Source of the DNA: Asticcacaulis biprosthecium C19
GTDB lineage: Bacteria > Pseudomonadota > Alphaproteobacteria > Caulobacterales > Caulobacteraceae
NCBI RefSeq assembly: GCF_000204015.1
Contig: NZ_GL883079.1
Location: 635,572 to 679,496 of the forward strand
Direction: 5' to 3'
Length of the DNA stretch: 43,925 nt
A program made the translations under genes and the position numbers. Positions within the stretch are counted from its first letter, which is position 1; each line of letters opens with the position of its first letter. Below, piece after piece: positions 25,875 to 33,425 of the stretch. Below the pieces are notes generated by a model that saw nothing but the letters and a program-made list of their open reading frames with translations, was not told where the DNA came from and made no database searches.

Positions 25875-26699
25875 TTAACGGAACAGGCTCAGGACAGTCG
25901 AAGTGGACTGGTTGGCAATGGACAGGGCCTGAACGCCCAACTGCTGCTTGGTTTGCAGAGCTTGGAGTTTGGCGCTTTCCTTGGCCAGGTCGGCGTCGAC
26001 AAGGTTGCCGATACCGGAGGTGATCGAATCCTGGAGCTTGCCCACGAAAGTCATGTGGTTATCCAGGGCCTTCGACGAGGTACCCAGACGGGCCAGAGCC
26101 GCGGAGACGTTGCTGATCGAATCGTCCAGCGTCGACAACAGGGCGTTGGCCGAGGTAGCGGTGTCGAAGGAATCGTCCGAGGCCAGGGTAACGACCGCAC
26201 CGCCCAGCGACAGATCTTCGCCGGTCACGGTGATGGTTGAAGACCCATCAGCGTTGGCCAGGGCACCGATCTCGGCGTTCGTGCCGTCAACGAGGTTAAC
26301 CCCGTTGAAGGTCGAGTTCGACAGAGTCTTGGTGATCTGACCACGGATCGAGTCGAAGTCCGCCTTCAGTGCCTCACGGCTGGTTGTATCCAGCGAGGTG
26401 TCGGAAGCGGCCAGGGCCTTTTCCTTCAACTGGGTCAACATGTCGGAGACGGATTCGCCAGCCGACATCGACACGTCAACGACGGAAACGCCGCGGGACA
26501 AAGAGTCCTTAACGGCGTCGAGCGACGAAACAGTGGCGCGTTGGGATTGGGCGATGGCGTAGGCCGCACCATCATCCTTGGCGCTCGCAACCTTCAGGCC
26601 GGTCGAGATGCGGCTTTGGGTCGAAGAGAGTTCGCTGGAGGTGCGGTTCAGGTTTTGCAGGGCAACCATGGCCCCAACATTGGTGTTAATGCTAGACAT
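25875..26699 (-). CDS. Flagellin (major type)
   Basis: This 274-residue flagellin starts [20 protein letters not shown] and ends [20 protein letters not shown] plus Arg. It has only D0/D1-type sequence, with a small variable centre (GEDLSLGGAVVTLASDDSFD). AAGGAAG lies 7 bases before the ATG at 26699; a longer in-frame start at 26771 lies inside the leader and is not used. It closely resembles the next flagellin (27044-27874). Expression should depend on sigma-54: a matching promoter lies at 26776-26790 and palindromes resembling FlbD sites at 26866-26918. The leader carries two tandem mini-hairpins. Confidence 0.95.
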   Translation of the reverse strand: MSSINTNVGAMVALQNLNRTSSELSSTQSRISTGLKVASAKDDGAAYAIAQSQRATVSSLDAVKDSLSRGVSVVDVSMSAGESVSDMLTQLKEKALAASDTSLDTTSREALKADFDSIRGQITKTLSNSTFNGVNLVDGTNAEIGALANADGSSTITVTGEDLSLGGAVVTLASDDSFDTATSANALLSTLDDSISNVSAALARLGTSSKALDNHMTFVGKLQDSITSGIGNLVDADLAKESAKLQALQTKQQLGVQALSIANQSTSTVLSLFR

Positions 26700-26728
26700 T
26701 ATGTCAGCTTCCTTCATTCTAGAATGTT

Positions 26729-26762
26729 CCGGTGACATTTTGTCGACCGGTGGCATTTTGCC
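26729..26762 (-). repeat. Two tandem AAA-loop mini-hairpins in the flagellin leader
   Basis: On the plus strand CCGGTGACATTTTGTC (26729-26744) is followed after two bases by CCGGTGGCATTTTGCC (26747-26762), a direct repeat with 18-base period. In the mRNA each gives a 4-bp stem with an AAA loop (GACA-AAA-TGTC and GGCA-AAA-TGCC). The stem changes are compensatory (A-T for G-C), which argues for structure. They begin a few bases after the predicted sigma-54 start point. Confidence 0.65.
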
Positions 26763-26775
26763 TACGCACAATGAT

Positions 26776-26790
26776 GCAAGTTGCGGGCCA
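26776..26790 (-). promoter_or_regulatory. Sigma-54 promoter of the flagellin at 25875-26699
   Basis: On the minus strand TGGCCCGCAACTTGC reads from 26790 to 26776. It has the -24 GG and -12 GC at the exact sigma-54 spacing and matches TGGCnnG-N4-TTGC. Transcription should start near 26764, about 65 bases before the ATG. Confidence 0.85.
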
Positions 26791-26865
26791 CAAGAGCGCC
26801 CCCCGAAAAAATTGCCTAAGCCATTGTTTTTAAATAGTATTCAAGGCTGAAGCGCGACCAGGGAA

Positions 26866-26918
26866 CCGGCAATATTTGCCGGATGCGGGCAATATTTGCC
26901 GAGTCGGCAATTTTTGCC
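26866..26918. promoter_or_regulatory. Three phased palindromes, candidate FlbD (ftr) enhancer sites
   Basis: CCGGCAATATTTGCCGG (26866-26882), CGGGCAATATTTGCCG (26886-26901) and CGGCAATTTTTGCC (26905-26918) repeat about every 19-20 bases, nearly two helical turns. They lie 80-140 bases upstream of the sigma-54 promoter at 26776-26790, the normal place for enhancer sites. The CGGCAA core resembles the ftr elements bound by FlbD in Caulobacter; that resemblance is from memory. Confidence 0.65.
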
Positions 26919-26960
26919 CCAAACCTCCCCGCCCCCTCGACCAAAGCCGACCCGCCAACA

Positions 26961-26985
26961 AAAAAGCCCGGACAAATGTCCGGGC
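26961..26985 (-). terminator. Second terminator downstream of the third flagellin gene
   Basis: GCCCGGACA (26966-26974) and TGTCCGGGC (26977-26985) form a perfect inverted repeat. On the minus strand it is followed by a T-run (26965-26960). It backs up the terminator at 27004-27033 and protects the enhancer region of the next flagellin gene from readthrough. Confidence 0.8.
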
Positions 26986-27003
26986 CGGGCAAATAAAAGC
27001 AAA

Positions 27004-27033
27004 GAAAAGCCGGAGTGGCGAACCACTCCGGCT
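27004..27033 (-). terminator. First terminator downstream of the third flagellin gene
   Basis: AGCCGGAGTGG (27008-27018) and CCACTCCGGCT (27023-27033) form an 11-bp stem with a 4-base loop, followed on the minus strand by TTTTC. It lies 10 bases after the flagellin stop. Confidence 0.85.
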
Positions 27034-27043
27034 GTTAGGTGGA

Positions 27044-27874
27044 TTAGCCGCGGAAGAGGCTGAGGGCCGTCTGCGGAGCCTGGTTGGCGATGGACAGAGC
27101 CTGCACGCCCAACTGCTGCTTGGTTTGCAGAGCCTGGAGCTTGGCACTTTCCTTAGCCATGTCAGCATCGACCAGATTGCCGATACCTGCTTCCAGCGAA
27201 TCCTGGAGTTTTCCAATAAAGGTCATGTGCGCCGTCACGGCCTTGGAATCGGTACCCATGCGGGCCAGAGCTGCCGACACGTTGCTGATTGAGTCATCAA
27301 GCGTGCTCAGCAGGCCGTTGGCCGAGGTCGCCGTCGCGAAGGTCGCGTCGGTGGCCAGGGTAACGATGGTACCCGCCAGGCTCAGATTTTCGGTGTCGAC
27401 GGTCAGGGTTGACGAACCGTCGGCATTAGCCAGAGCACCGATACCGGTGATGCTGCCGTCAATCAGATTGATGCCGTTGAATTCCGCATTCGAAATCGTC
27501 TTGGTGATCTGGTCACGGATCGATTCGAAGTCGGACGCCAAGGCATCCCGGCTGGTGGTATCCAAAGACGTGTCGGACGCCGCGAGCGCTTTCTCCTTTA
27601 ACTGAGTGAGCATGTCCGAGATGCCTTCACCCGCTGACATGGCGACGTCGATCGAAGACGTAGCCCGGTTCAGCGAGTCCTTCACCGCGTCCAGCGAGGC
27701 CACCGATGCGCGTTGGCTTTGCGCAATCGCATAGGCCGCCCCGTCGTCCTTTGCCGTGGCCACCTTCAGGCCGGTGGAAATCCGGGTCTGGGTCGCCGCC
27801 AACTGGCTGCTCGTGCTGTTCAGGTTTTGCAGCGCCACCATGGCGCCAGTATTGGTGTTGATCGAAAGAGACAT
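27044..27874 (-). CDS. Flagellin (major type)
   Basis: This 276-residue flagellin starts [20 protein letters not shown] and ends with [20 protein letters not shown]. It is a close paralogue of the flagellin at 25875-26699; most differences fall in the centre ([20 protein letters not shown]). AAGGAA lies 7 bases before the ATG at 27874. It has its own sigma-54 promoter (27951-27965), a leader with two mini-hairpins (27909-27936) and two terminators. The flagellins should be exported unfolded, glycosylated by FlmG and assembled into the filament. Confidence 0.95.
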   Translation of the reverse strand: MSLSINTNTGAMVALQNLNSTSSQLAATQTRISTGLKVATAKDDGAAYAIAQSQRASVASLDAVKDSLNRATSSIDVAMSAGEGISDMLTQLKEKALAASDTSLDTTSRDALASDFESIRDQITKTISNAEFNGINLIDGSITGIGALANADGSSTLTVDTENLSLAGTIVTLATDATFATATSANGLLSTLDDSISNVSAALARMGTDSKAVTAHMTFIGKLQDSLEAGIGNLVDADMAKESAKLQALQTKQQLGVQALSIANQAPQTALSLFRG

Positions 27875-27908
27875 TTGATTTTCCTTACCATTCTGGTCGG
27901 GTTCAAGC

Positions 27909-27936
27909 GGACATTTTGCCGTGTAGCCATTTTGGC
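27909..27936 (-). repeat. Two tandem AAA-loop mini-hairpins in the flagellin leader
   Basis: GGACATTTTGCC (27909-27920) and GCCATTTTGGC (27926-27936) are the counterparts of the pair at 26729-26762. In the mRNA they read GGCA-AAA-TGTC and GCCA-AAA-TGGC. They sit at the same place, right after the predicted sigma-54 start near 27939, although the surrounding leader is not conserved. Confidence 0.6.
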
Positions 27937-27950
27937 CTGCCTCCATCAAA

Positions 27951-27965
27951 GCAAGTGCGATGCCA
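27951..27965 (-). promoter_or_regulatory. Sigma-54 promoter of the flagellin at 27044-27874
   Basis: On the minus strand TGGCATCGCACTTGC (27965 to 27951) has GG and GC at the exact -24/-12 spacing with the TTGC box. The predicted start is near 27939, about 65 bases before the ATG, the same distance as in the other flagellin. Confidence 0.85.
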
Positions 27966-28071
27966 ATGAAGAAACGAGGTAAAGAATAGTTTAATGCATT
28001 GAATCTGAAGACTTTATTTCTCTTGCAAACTTAACGAATCGCAATTTGTAGGCTTCAGTGGCCGCGCACTT

Positions 28072-28106
28072 CACGGCAAATCCTGCCCAGCCCGGCAATT
28101 TTTGAC
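28072..28106. promoter_or_regulatory. Candidate FlbD (ftr-like) sites upstream of the third flagellin
   Basis: CACGGCAAATCCTGCCC (28072-28088) and CCCGGCAATTTTTGAC (28091-28106) share the CGGCAA half-site with the perfect palindromes at 26866-26918 but are imperfect. They lie 110-155 bases upstream of the sigma-54 promoter at 27951-27965, with centres about 18-19 bases apart. Confidence 0.45.
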
Positions 28107-28118
28107 TACAGACAGGCA

Positions 28119-28147
28119 CAAAAAAAAGCCCGGCGCTAAGGCCGGGC
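28119..28147 (-). terminator. Terminator of flbT-flaF
   Basis: GCCCGGC (28128-28134) and GCCGGGC (28141-28147) form a 7-bp stem with a 6-base loop. On the minus strand a long T-run follows (28127-28120). It lies 27 bases after the flaF stop and isolates the flagellin promoter. Confidence 0.88.
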
Positions 28148-28173
28148 TTTTCAATATGTCAGGCAGACCGAGT

Positions 28174-28566
28174 CTAGAAGCTTCCGCCCATCTGGCGCGG
28201 GGCAGAGGTGTCTTCGTTCTGCGGCGCAAGGCCCTGCATGATGATACGGTTGATATCGATCAACGGACCGATCTCCTCCTGGTTCCGCATTACCATCGAG
28301 GTATGCTTGTTGACCCAGATCGACAGCGAAATGATATTGGCACGGACCATGTCCGGCAGGCCGTTGCCATCGACCGAACAGTCGGCCCCAAGCGCGGACC
28401 ACATGCGGCGATTCCAGTCCAGGGCGTCCATGCGCTCGCGGATCATGGAGCGGTCCATCTTCTCCGCCTCCATCAACGCACGCGTCACCTGCCCGAACAG
28501 GCGATACTCGGTCTGACGCGGATTCTCCGCACGGGCGGCTGTGGTCTGGTACGCCTTAAGGGACAT
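28174..28566 (-). CDS. flaF: Flagellar biosynthesis regulator FlaF
   Basis: The protein has 130 residues, starting [20 protein letters not shown]. The family pattern is clear: [31 protein letters not shown], and [13 protein letters not shown] near the C-terminus. In Caulobacter FlaF is needed for flagellin secretion and translation and acts in opposition to FlbT; here it directly follows flbT with 33 bases between. The C-terminal tail ([14 protein letters not shown]) is likely disordered. A strong terminator follows. Confidence 0.92.
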   Translation of the reverse strand: MSLKAYQTTAARAENPRQTEYRLFGQVTRALMEAEKMDRSMIRERMDALDWNRRMWSALGADCSVDGNGLPDMVRANIISLSIWVNKHTSMVMRNQEEIGPLIDINRIIMQGLAPQNEDTSAPRQMGGSF

Positions 28567-28599
28567 CAGGACTCTTTCTGTTACGACAGAACCTTAGAC

Positions 28600-29004
28600 T
28601 CAGACTGAGCCCGTGGTTCTCCCCAATCGTTCGTCTTCATAGTCGATGAGCTTACGACAGCCCATCAACGCCTTATAATACTCCTTGGTCATTAACGACC
28701 GGGAAACGGCGACACATTCCTGCAGGACGGAAGGGTTCGCAATGACGCTCATGAACTCAGTCATGCGGCGCAGGAATTCGTCATAGTATTTGTCAGCACC
28801 GGCTTCATCCAGGTACATCATCATGACCGGGAAATAGACGTGCCGTGCCGGTGAATTGGCCTCGGCCTGCTGCATGATGTCCTTTTCGCGCAGGACGGAG
28901 GCCTTGTTTTGCAGCACCAGAGAACAGCGACGGTCGCCGTTTTGCACGACGGCTCCGTTCAGGACGAATCTTTCCCCAGGCTTCAACGACAGTTTTAGCG
29001 GCAT
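28600..29004 (-). CDS. flbT: Flagellin mRNA regulator FlbT
   Basis: The protein has 134 residues, starting MPLKLSLKPGERFVLNGAVV. The family marks NGDRRCSLVLQNKASVLREK, IMQQAEANSPARHVYFPVMM and YKALMGCRKLIDYE are all present. In Caulobacter FlbT binds the 5' leader of flagellin mRNA and promotes its decay when the hook is incomplete. This makes the paired hairpins in the two flagellin leaders of this locus natural candidate targets (inference). It is the first gene of flbT-flaF and divergent from flmG. Confidence 0.92.
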   Translation of the reverse strand: MPLKLSLKPGERFVLNGAVVQNGDRRCSLVLQNKASVLREKDIMQQAEANSPARHVYFPVMMMYLDEAGADKYYDEFLRRMTEFMSVIANPSVLQECVAVSRSLMTKEYYKALMGCRKLIDYEDERLGRTTGSV

Positions 29005-29081
29005 TGACTTTCTCTCGGTCTGCTGGTGCGACCCGCAAACCTTATGCTTAAGGCTTATAGATCACACGGAGTTAACATCAG

Positions 29082-29101
29082 GTTGCCGGCCTACCGGTAA
29101 C
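29082..29101. promoter_or_regulatory. Near-perfect palindrome between flbT and flmG
   Basis: GTTGCCGG (29082-29089) and CCGGTAAC (29094-29101) are inverted repeats with one mismatch around CCTA. The CGGCAA half-site resembles the ftr-like sites further left. It lies in the divergent region 78 bases before flbT and 84 bases before flmG, so it could control either gene. Confidence 0.35.
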
Positions 29102-29184
29102 GCGCCCAGATGGGACGAATTTCTTAAGGCCAATTAAACGAATCTCGTATTAACCATGACACGAAATGCGCGCGCGGAGGAGTC

Positions 29185-31023
29185 GTGTCCAACTATCTGA
29201 GAAATCCCCGCAAAAAGACGGGCAACCCTGTCTTTGCGCCAAAGCCCTCTGTGACAGCGATTGCGCTGGGTGCCGAGAATGCGGTTCCGCTTGTCGGTGC
29301 AGGTCTGGTCGATCCGGCTTCGCAGATCCTGGGTGATTCTGCATCGTCCGAATCGCTGAAGCGCCTGATTTCAAGCACCGACCGTATCAAGCAGATCGAC
29401 ACCCTGATCCTGCTCAAAGAAGCCCTTGTCATGTTCAAACGGGGTGACTGGATCCGGGGTGGTGAACTGGCTCTAAAAGCGCTGCATGTCGATGAAAAGA
29501 GCGCGCAGGCCTGGCACGTCCTGGCGATCGCACGGGAAAAGGCCGGCGACCTGAAAACCGCCATTACCTGTTTCGAAACGGCGCTGCGCATTTCTCCGGA
29601 AGACGCCTATATCGCCAACGATCTTGGTCGCCTGGCCTTCCGCCTCAGCCTCAACGACCTGGCGCAAAAGTTCTTCCTGCATTTTCTGGCCAGTTTTCCC
29701 AACCATCCGGAGGCTATGAACAACCTGGCGTCTGTGCTGCGCGAAAAGAACGATCTGGATGGCGCCATCGAGGTGCTGCAGACCGCCATCGCCGCGCATC
29801 CGGAGGACCCGCAACTGTGGAACGCGATCGGTACGGTTGTTAACGCCCGCGGCGATACAGAAACGGCGGGCGTCTTCTATCAGGAAGCGCTGAAATTCGA
29901 CCCTGACCATTGTCACGGCAACTACAACTACGGCAACGTCCTGACGTCATTGGGCAGGTTCGACGAAGCCCGGCGGTACTTCGATCACGCCCTCCCCCGT
30001 TTCACCGACCCGATGAATGTCTATACCTGTAAGCTCAGCATGGCGTTTGCCTACCTGGCCGAAGGTGATCTGAAGAACGGCTGGACCTGGTATCGGGCGC
30101 GCACCAAGGAGAACACGCCCGAACATACGGTCTATATGGTGCAGAGTCCGCGTTGGGATGCCGACATGCCTCTGGAGGGCAAGCGCATCTTCGTTTCGGC
30201 CGAACAGGGCCTGGGCGACGAAATCATGTTCGGCAGCCTTCTGCCTGACCTGATTCGCGAAGTTGGCCCTTCCGGACACGTCGGAATAGGTGTCGAGAAG
30301 CGTCTGGTGCCTCTGTTTCAAAAGGGTTTTCCCGACTGCACCGTCGTTCACCACCATACCGTCAAGCACCAGGGCCACACGGTAAGACTCTTCCCGGATA
30401 TCAAGGCTTGGGAGACGTGGGATGCCTATGCCCTGATGTGTGACTTCCTGCCGCGGTACCGGTCGAAGATGGAAGACTTCCCGCAACATCAGACCTTTTT
30501 TCGCCCCGATCCGGAAAGGGTCGCCTATTGGAAGGCTCTGTTGGGCGGATTGAACGATAAGCCCAAGGTTGGCGTCCTGTGGAAATCGGCCATCAGCCAT
30601 TCCCGCCGTAACCGCTACTACTCTCCGTTTGAGGATTGGCAGGCGGTGTTGTCACTGGAGGGAATCCAGTTCATCAATCTGCAGTATGGCGACACCGAAG
30701 CCGAACTGGAAGAAGCGCGCAATATGGGCCTGGATATCTGGACACCGCCCGGCATCGACCTGAAGAACGATCTCGACGATCTCAGCGCTCTGTGCATGGC
30801 GATGGACTGTGTCCTCGGGCCCGCGAATGCCACCAGCAACATCGCGGCCGCTGCCGGCGTGAAAATCTGGATCGCCAGCCTGGCCAATACGTGGATCAGC
30901 CTCGGGACAGATCGCCTGCCCTGGTACGCCGACACCCGGATGTTCTTTGCTCACAATGCCCTGGACTGGCAACCTGTCATGCAGGATATGCGCGACGCCC
31001 TGGTCGAGGAATTCCTTAGCTGA
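29185..31023 (+). CDS. flmG: FlmG-like flagellin glycosyltransferase (TPR plus glycosyltransferase domain)
   Basis: The protein has 612 residues, starting at GTG 29185 with GGAGGAG just upstream. Residues about 75-290 form a run of TPR repeats (for example AWHVLAIAREKAGDLKTAIT, then the repeat at 141-170, 175-205 and 210-240). The C-terminal half carries a GT-B-like domain with KRIFVSAEQGLGDEIMFGSL and GPANATSNIAAAAG as likely nucleotide-sugar site elements. In Caulobacter FlmG binds flagellins through its TPR part and transfers pseudaminic acid onto them. Position beside flagellins, flaF and flbT supports this role. No sugar-synthesis genes are in the window. A close paralogue lies at 31896-33425. 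The stop overlaps the convergent glycosylase gene by 8 bases. Confidence 0.88.
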   Translation: MSNYLRNPRKKTGNPVFAPKPSVTAIALGAENAVPLVGAGLVDPASQILGDSASSESLKRLISSTDRIKQIDTLILLKEALVMFKRGDWIRGGELALKALHVDEKSAQAWHVLAIAREKAGDLKTAITCFETALRISPEDAYIANDLGRLAFRLSLNDLAQKFFLHFLASFPNHPEAMNNLASVLREKNDLDGAIEVLQTAIAAHPEDPQLWNAIGTVVNARGDTETAGVFYQEALKFDPDHCHGNYNYGNVLTSLGRFDEARRYFDHALPRFTDPMNVYTCKLSMAFAYLAEGDLKNGWTWYRARTKENTPEHTVYMVQSPRWDADMPLEGKRIFVSAEQGLGDEIMFGSLLPDLIREVGPSGHVGIGVEKRLVPLFQKGFPDCTVVHHHTVKHQGHTVRLFPDIKAWETWDAYALMCDFLPRYRSKMEDFPQHQTFFRPDPERVAYWKALLGGLNDKPKVGVLWKSAISHSRRNRYYSPFEDWQAVLSLEGIQFINLQYGDTEAELEEARNMGLDIWTPPGIDLKNDLDDLSALCMAMDCVLGPANATSNIAAAAGVKIWIASLANTWISLGTDRLPWYADTRMFFAHNALDWQPVMQDMRDALVEEFLS

Positions 31024-31546
31024 CCGCGTCCGCCAGGTCCTGCCAGGTCTGCTGATTCCAGAACACCCGCGCCTGACCGGAGGGCGACGGCAGCACATAG
31101 ATGCGCGTTGCGCCTATCGTCTCAATGTGGAAGCCGAGGTGAACCGCCCCCGTCGCGCGTTGCAGAAACGCTGCCGCCCCGGTCTTGCTGGTAAAGGCCA
31201 GAACATCTGGCTTATATTTCAACATTTTGTCACGAAGGGCTGATGTATCGAATGCACCCGACGGCAGTTCGTTATCATTGCCAAAATGCCGCTTGCACAA
31301 GTCCGTGAGACCGATGCCAAACTCGCGCACCCGGACATAGTCTTTGGCGGCGATCAATTCCGAAGTCAGGCCGGTGGCCGACAGTGTGCGCCAGAAAAAG
31401 TTGCCGGGATGCGCATAGTAGGCGCGTGACTGCGCCGACACACGGCCAAGGGCCGTGCCGCAGAACACCACCTTCAAGCCCGGCATGAGGACATCGGGGA
31501 CGCAGTGGTCAAGGGGCAAGACACCGAATTTTGCGAGATCAGCCAT
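31016..31546 (-). CDS. Mug/TDG-type mismatch-specific uracil-DNA glycosylase
   Basis: This is a 176-residue protein of the Mug/TDG branch of uracil-DNA glycosylases, which remove U or T from mismatches with G. Marks are VVFCGTALG (26-34), AHPGNFFWRTL (45-55), FGIGLTDLCK (76-85) and the C-terminal LPSPSG loop. E. coli Mug has GINPG with catalytic Asn where this one reads GTALG, so it lacks that residue. The Asp82 in GLTD may take over, as reported for the Deinococcus enzyme (from memory). It is convergent with flmG, sharing 8 bases (31016-31023). Confidence 0.82.
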   Translation of the reverse strand: MADLAKFGVLPLDHCVPDVLMPGLKVVFCGTALGRVSAQSRAYYAHPGNFFWRTLSATGLTSELIAAKDYVRVREFGIGLTDLCKRHFGNDNELPSGAFDTSALRDKMLKYKPDVLAFTSKTGAAAFLQRATGAVHLGFHIETIGATRIYVLPSPSGQARVFWNQQTWQDLADAVS

Positions 31547-31582
31547 GGTCTGGATTTAGGGTGTCACGACCGAAAGGCAAGC

Positions 31583-31783
31583 CTAATCCTTTCCTATGAC
31601 GGCCTTGGTCGCCTCGCCCCTGTCGCTTTGCCGGATCGGATTGTCGGCGTCGTCACCCTTCAATACCGTTTCGTCCGTGCCTTCTGGCGGCATGGAGTCG
31701 GCCTCCCCCTTGTTGACCTGTTTTTCCGCTGTGCGGCTAACCTCGGCAGGGCTGTGACCACCCATCACTTCCTTCTTGTCCAT
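31583..31783 (-). CDS. Small acidic hydrophilic protein
   Basis: The 66-residue protein starts MDKKEVMGGHSPAEVSRTAE. It has no hydrophobic stretch, no cysteine and no aromatic residue, and it is rich in Asp, Glu, Lys and Gly, so it is probably disordered. AGGAGA lies 6 bases before the ATG, which is the main reason to believe it. Function unknown. It is divergent from the second FlmG-like gene. Confidence 0.6.
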   Translation of the reverse strand: MDKKEVMGGHSPAEVSRTAEKQVNKGEADSMPPEGTDETVLKGDDADNPIRQSDRGEATKAVIGKD

Positions 31784-31895
31784 ATCCGTCTCCTGTTTGG
31801 CGATAGTCTAAACCAAAGGCTGCAAGAACCCGGTGACGATGCGCCTGCAAAGGCGTAAAACCGTTATCAAGACGAATCACCAGCCCCCATCTCCC

Positions 31896-33425
31896 ATGAC
31901 CGCCGCCGCCACTCGCACCGACTACCGGCAACTGGCACGCCAGTATGAAGCAGCGCATGACCTGCCGTCTGCGCTGGATGCCTGGCAGCATGCACTGGCG
32001 GAAGCGCCGGAATCGATTGAGATCGGCCGTCATCTCGCCGACATCGCTTTCCGCCTTCGGCTATGGGACATGGCCGAAAAACTGCTGGCGCACCTGATCC
32101 TGAAGGGGGCGCGCGACAGCGTGACCGTCACCGCCTACGCGGCAACCTTGCGCGAGCAGTCCCGCTACGACGAAGCCGCTGACCTGCTCAAGACCCTGTT
32201 GGGCCAGACGCCGGAGGACTCGACGTTGTGGGAAGGCCTGGGCGCGGTGATGGCCGCCAAGGGCGACAGCGCGACCGCTCAGATCTTCTTCGCTGAGGCG
32301 CTGAGGCTGGATCCAAACAATTTCCACGCCTTGTTCAATCGCGGCTGTGCGCTGATCGATGCGGGCGAGTTACGCGAAGGCCTGGCCGACGTGCGTACCT
32401 GCGCCGAGCTGTTCCGCGATCCCACCAACAAGGTCAGCGCCGGCATCGTCAGCGCCCACACTGCCCTGGCGTTGGGCGATCTGAAGAATGGCTGGAACTG
32501 GTTCCAGGCCCGGCACAAGCGCGGGACGCAGGCCGAGGTCCATTACGCGTTGAAAGTGCGCCTGCTTACGACGACCGAAAGTCTGGACGGCAAGCATGTC
32601 TTCGTCTCGGCGGAACAGGGGCTGGGCGACGAAGTGTTGTTCGGATCGCTGTTGCCGGATATCGCCGCCGCCATCGGCCCCAACGGGCGGCTGGGTATTG
32701 GCGTTGAGCCGCGGCTGGTCCCTCTGTTCTGTCGCAGCTTCCCCAACGCGATTGTGGTCGCCCACCGGACTCGCACGATCGACGCCCGTATCCTCCGCGA
32801 TTTCCTGGATTTCGATCTGAAACGCTTCGACACCTATGCTCTGGTTGGCGATTTCCTGCCGGTGTTCCGGCAGACGTCGGAGGATTTTGCCCATCCGAAA
32901 GCCTTCCTGAAGCCCGATCCTGAGCGCGTGGCCTATTGGCGGCGCTATTTCAATGGGTTGGATAGCCAGCCGAAGGCCGGCATATTATGGAAAAGCCTGA
33001 AAACCGGCGCCGAACGCGACCGGCATTTCGCGGGGTTCGGTCTATGGCAGGACGTGGTGGCGACGTCCGGCGTCACCTTCGTCAACATCCAGTACGGCGA
33101 TTCCTCGGTCGAAATGGCAGCGGCTCACACCGCCGGTCTGAACATTCATACCCCTGAAGGTATAGACCTGAAGGACGACCTCGACGACCTGGCAGCCCTG
33201 TGCACGGCCCTGGATGTGGTTATCGGGCCGTCCAATGCGACGACCAATATCGCGGCGGCCTGCGGTGCGCAAACCTGGCTGGTCGGTGGCCGCCATAGCT
33301 GGCTGCGGCTGGGGATGGAGCCGTTTCCCTGGTATCCAAACGTCCGCTATTTTGAGACGCCGGGCCCTGGCGACTGGAAACCGGCGCTCGATCGTGTCCG
33401 TGAGGCCCTGGGTCAGGCCTTGTAG
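31896..33425 (+). CDS. Second FlmG-like protein (TPR plus glycosyltransferase domain)
   Basis: The protein has about 509 residues from the ATG at 31896 (MTAAATRTDYRQLARQYEAA). This start is uncertain: no ribosome binding site precedes it, and an in-frame GTG at 31833 would add 21 residues. TPR repeats fill the first 220 residues. The C-terminal domain repeats the FlmG motifs: KHVFVSAEQGLGDEVLFGSL and GPSNATTNIAAACG, plus PDPERVAYW and GIDLKDDLDDLAALC. It lacks the 75-residue N-terminal extension of the first copy. It may glycosylate other flagellins or another surface protein. It ends inside the convergent oxygenase gene (overlap 33413-33425). Confidence 0.82.
   Translation: MTAAATRTDYRQLARQYEAAHDLPSALDAWQHALAEAPESIEIGRHLADIAFRLRLWDMAEKLLAHLILKGARDSVTVTAYAATLREQSRYDEAADLLKTLLGQTPEDSTLWEGLGAVMAAKGDSATAQIFFAEALRLDPNNFHALFNRGCALIDAGELREGLADVRTCAELFRDPTNKVSAGIVSAHTALALGDLKNGWNWFQARHKRGTQAEVHYALKVRLLTTTESLDGKHVFVSAEQGLGDEVLFGSLLPDIAAAIGPNGRLGIGVEPRLVPLFCRSFPNAIVVAHRTRTIDARILRDFLDFDLKRFDTYALVGDFLPVFRQTSEDFAHPKAFLKPDPERVAYWRRYFNGLDSQPKAGILWKSLKTGAERDRHFAGFGLWQDVVATSGVTFVNIQYGDSSVEMAAAHTAGLNIHTPEGIDLKDDLDDLAALCTALDVVIGPSNATTNIAAACGAQTWLVGGRHSWLRLGMEPFPWYPNVRYFETPGPGDWKPALDRVREALGQAL

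Noticed and set aside
29123-29154. CtrA-type sites (TTAA-N7-TTAA) upstream of flmG
   Set aside because: TTAA words are present but the spacings are 6 and 12, not 7, so the consensus is not met.
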